A DNA stretch of 58,179 bases, from NCBI GenBank assembly GCA_948467495.1, contig CAOKEO010000006.1, forward strand, positions 1 through 58,179, read 5' to 3'. Under the pieces are notes generated by a model that did no database searches, had not been told where the DNA came from, and saw nothing but the letters and a program-made list of their open reading frames with translations. Position 1 is the first letter of the stretch. The number at the start of each line of letters is the position of its first letter. Positions 56,774 to 58,179 of this stretch are shown one piece after another. The position numbers were made by a program, and so were the translations under genes. Origin of the DNA: an uncultured Clostridium sp. GTDB lineage: Bacteria; Bacillota; Clostridia; TANB77; CAG-508.

Positions 56774-56802
56774 TTGTTTTTTGTTTTTTCATGTAGTATA
56801 AT
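56774..56802 (+). promoter_or_regulatory. Candidate promoter of the 65-residue gene
   Basis: TTGTTT, 17 bases, TATAAT. Confidence 0.5.
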
Positions 56803-56818
56803 ACAAAATAGTAATAAA

Positions 56819-56915
56819 AGAGAGATAGCTTGACCGCTAAACCTTGCTATCTCTCTACACTCAAACACACTCGAAAGTATGTACAATTTCAGTATAACCC
56901 TTTTGAGTGTGAAAG
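56819..56915 (+). promoter_or_regulatory. Structured leader with two hairpins
   Basis: AGAGAGATAGC (56819-56829) pairs perfectly with GCTATCTCTCT (56846-56856). A second long-range pair CACTCAAA with TTTGAGTG follows. There is no T-run, so it is not a terminator. It lies in the 5' untranslated region of the next gene. Confidence 0.5.
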
Positions 56916-56951
56916 TCAAATGATTTTTATACGAAAGAGGTGTTTTTGATT

Positions 56952-57149
56952 ATGAAAGATTTAGTATCCGAAGAATTAAAAGAAAATGAAGGAAAGGTAT
57001 TTACAAAAAAGGAGACTAAAGATATAATTAAGAAAGATTATAACCCCTTTGAAGTAAATAGTAAAATTTACAAAAGAAGGAGTGAATTGTTTATGGAAGA
57101 AATGATAAAAGGAGAAATTGAAAAGGAATTAAATCAAATGAATTTATAA
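56952..57149 (+). CDS. Small hypothetical protein (65 residues)
   Basis: ATG after AGAGGTG. Reads KDLVSEELKENEGKVFTKKE, then NPFEVNSKIYKRRSELFMEE and a Glu/Lys helix. No family recognised. The long structured leader suggests regulation at RNA level. Confidence 0.55.
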   Translation: MKDLVSEELKENEGKVFTKKETKDIIKKDYNPFEVNSKIYKRRSELFMEEMIKGEIEKELNQMNL

Positions 57150-57191
57150 ATCAGAGGATGTTAAAAATTTCAAATTGTTTTCAGAAGAAAA

Positions 57192-57463
57192 AGCATATAT
57201 AAAGGATAATAATATATTGAAGAAAAGATATATATGCTGGGTCTTTAGATAACATATAAAATTAATGCAATTTTTAATGCAACGTCAAAGAAAAGTTATA
57301 AAAAGCGACGTGAAGACATAAAAATACAAAAATCAAAAGTGCTTTAAAGTATTCAGAAATAAGAATAAGAGAAATGAGGAAAAAATGTTAAAAATACCTA
57401 GCTCATCATTTCCATCAATATAAATGGTTCCCATGAAAAATCCTTTTGCATTTTTCACGGGAA
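57192..57463. other. Gene-free stretch with two hairpins
   Basis: The 395 bases between small genes (57150-57544) hold no gene. Visible are AGCATATAT with ATATATGCT (57192-57200, 57230-57238) and a stem TTCCCATGAAAAA with TTTTTCACGGGAA (57428-57440, 57451-57463, one mismatch). Confidence 0.4.
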
Positions 57464-57544
57464 ACGAAACAAAACTTTAAATATGTGGTAATTAGCTTTT
57501 TTGTGTTTTAAGACAAGTATATTATAAGTAAATATATTTATTAT

Positions 57545-57775
57545 TTAAAGTTTTTGAACTTTTAGAGTTTCCAAAAATTCAAATCCATTATTAGTAAGGG
57601 TATTATCCAACAAATCAACGATAGGTATTAATTCTTCCCTATTTGGTAATATGTAATATATAGGGCAGTTAGTTGATTCTTCGGCATATACAGTAATGTT
57701 AATATTACCAATTTCTTTCACATTTAACTTTTTGATATTTTTTGCAGCATTAAAATCGATAACATTGTTTGACAT
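57545..57775 (-). CDS. Small hypothetical protein (76 residues)
   Basis: ATG at 57775 after GGAGTG. Reads SNNVIDFNAAKNIKKLNVKE, then INITVYAEESTNCPIYYILP and ELIPIVDLLDNTL. Alpha/beta pattern, no family recognised. Good ribosome site. Confidence 0.55.
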   Translation of the reverse strand: MSNNVIDFNAAKNIKKLNVKEIGNINITVYAEESTNCPIYYILPNREELIPIVDLLDNTLTNNGFEFLETLKVQKL

Positions 57776-57960
57776 GTAGCCCACTCCTTTCTTTCGTATA
57801 ATATATAAAAGTATAACAAAAACAAAATAAAAAGTATGTCGAAATATGTAAAAGAAACAAAAAATATAAAAGATTATTGAAAATGTATTTCTAAAAGCTA
57901 AAACGTATTATATTGACACTTTTAAAATTATAAATTTTTAGAATAGAAAAGGCTTTTTCC

Positions 57961-57990
57961 TTGTCAAAAAATAATATAATATGATATACT
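57961..57990 (+). promoter_or_regulatory. Sigma-A promoter of the tRNA-Gly gene
   Basis: TTGTCA, 18 bases, TATACT, about 37 bases before the tRNA. Confidence 0.7.
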
Positions 57991-58026
57991 ATAATTATAA
58001 TAAGGGTTAAATTCGATTGTTTAGTT

Positions 58027-58100
<74 letters not shown>

Positions 58101-58136
58101 TTAAGTAAAATCGTCGCACCAGATGAAAACATTGAT

Positions 58137-58166
58137 AAATCAACTGTAAAAGGTTGATTTTTTTAA
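58137..58166 (+). terminator. Terminator of the tRNA-Gly unit
   Basis: AAATCAAC pairs with GTTGATTT, then a T-run. Confidence 0.8.
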
Positions 58167-58179
58167 TGCCTTTATCTTG

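Overview
The window is low-GC (roughly one third G+C) Firmicutes chromosome. Purine-rich Shine-Dalgarno sites precede most genes. A spoVAC-spoVAD-spoVAE block and a Spo0E-like protein indicate an endospore-former, and an LPRTG-type surface protein indicates a Gram-positive wall. Gene order (serS-ysxC, infC-rpmI-rplT, rpsB-tsf-pyrH-frr-ispA-uppS-cdsA-rseP) and a large type IV pilus operon fit the Clostridia. I cannot name the species.

Layout. 1-0.4 kb: the 3' tip of a group II intron abutting a truncated hypothetical gene. 0.6-5.4 kb: translation genes, with infC starting on ATC behind an attenuated leader. 5.5-7.5 kb: a structured leader, a GHKL ATPase and a small membrane protein. 7.5-9.9 kb: spoVA genes with a MITE inside, then dodecin. 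10-21 kb: rsmB and a type IV pilus operon with a PilM-PilN fusion. 21-31.5 kb: ROK kinase, rpsB-tsf-pyrH, frr-ispA-uppS-cdsA-rseP and an MFS permease, with several palindromic repeats. 32-46 kb: glycogen phosphorylase, a giant surface metalloprotease broken by one TAA, purA and an SDR. 46.4-48.3 kb: a broken DUF2207 gene. 48.4-53.8 kb: an M14 carboxypeptidase gene split by a 4.5-kb serine-recombinase element with 14-bp att repeats. 53.9-58.2 kb: tmRNA, many small orphan genes and a free-standing tRNA-Gly.

Main observation. Five genes (prepilin peptidase, uppS, MFS permease, the large serine recombinase twice, and the M14 peptidase) change reading frame, or lose a conserved ending, at a total of six places. 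At all six the zero-frame codon is CGG. In every case reading the four bases CGGN as one glycine restores an uninterrupted family-like protein. By eye, CGG is in frame nowhere else in a recognisable gene; the one other case is the unrecognised gene at 38-382. The window also carries a tRNA-Gly at 58027-58100 with anticodon loop CUUCCGA. Its bases 34-37 (U-C-C-G) are exactly complementary to CGGA, and its anticodon stem has a U-C mismatch. The simplest reading is natural quadruplet decoding: CGGN read as glycine by a dedicated tRNA, with CGG no longer used as a normal arginine codon. This is inference from sequence. The main alternative is a systematic one-base assembly artefact.

Other breaks do not follow this rule (TAA in the surface protease, TAG in the element's helix-turn-helix gene, a palindromic insertion plus a deletion in DUF2207). 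They look like ordinary decay.
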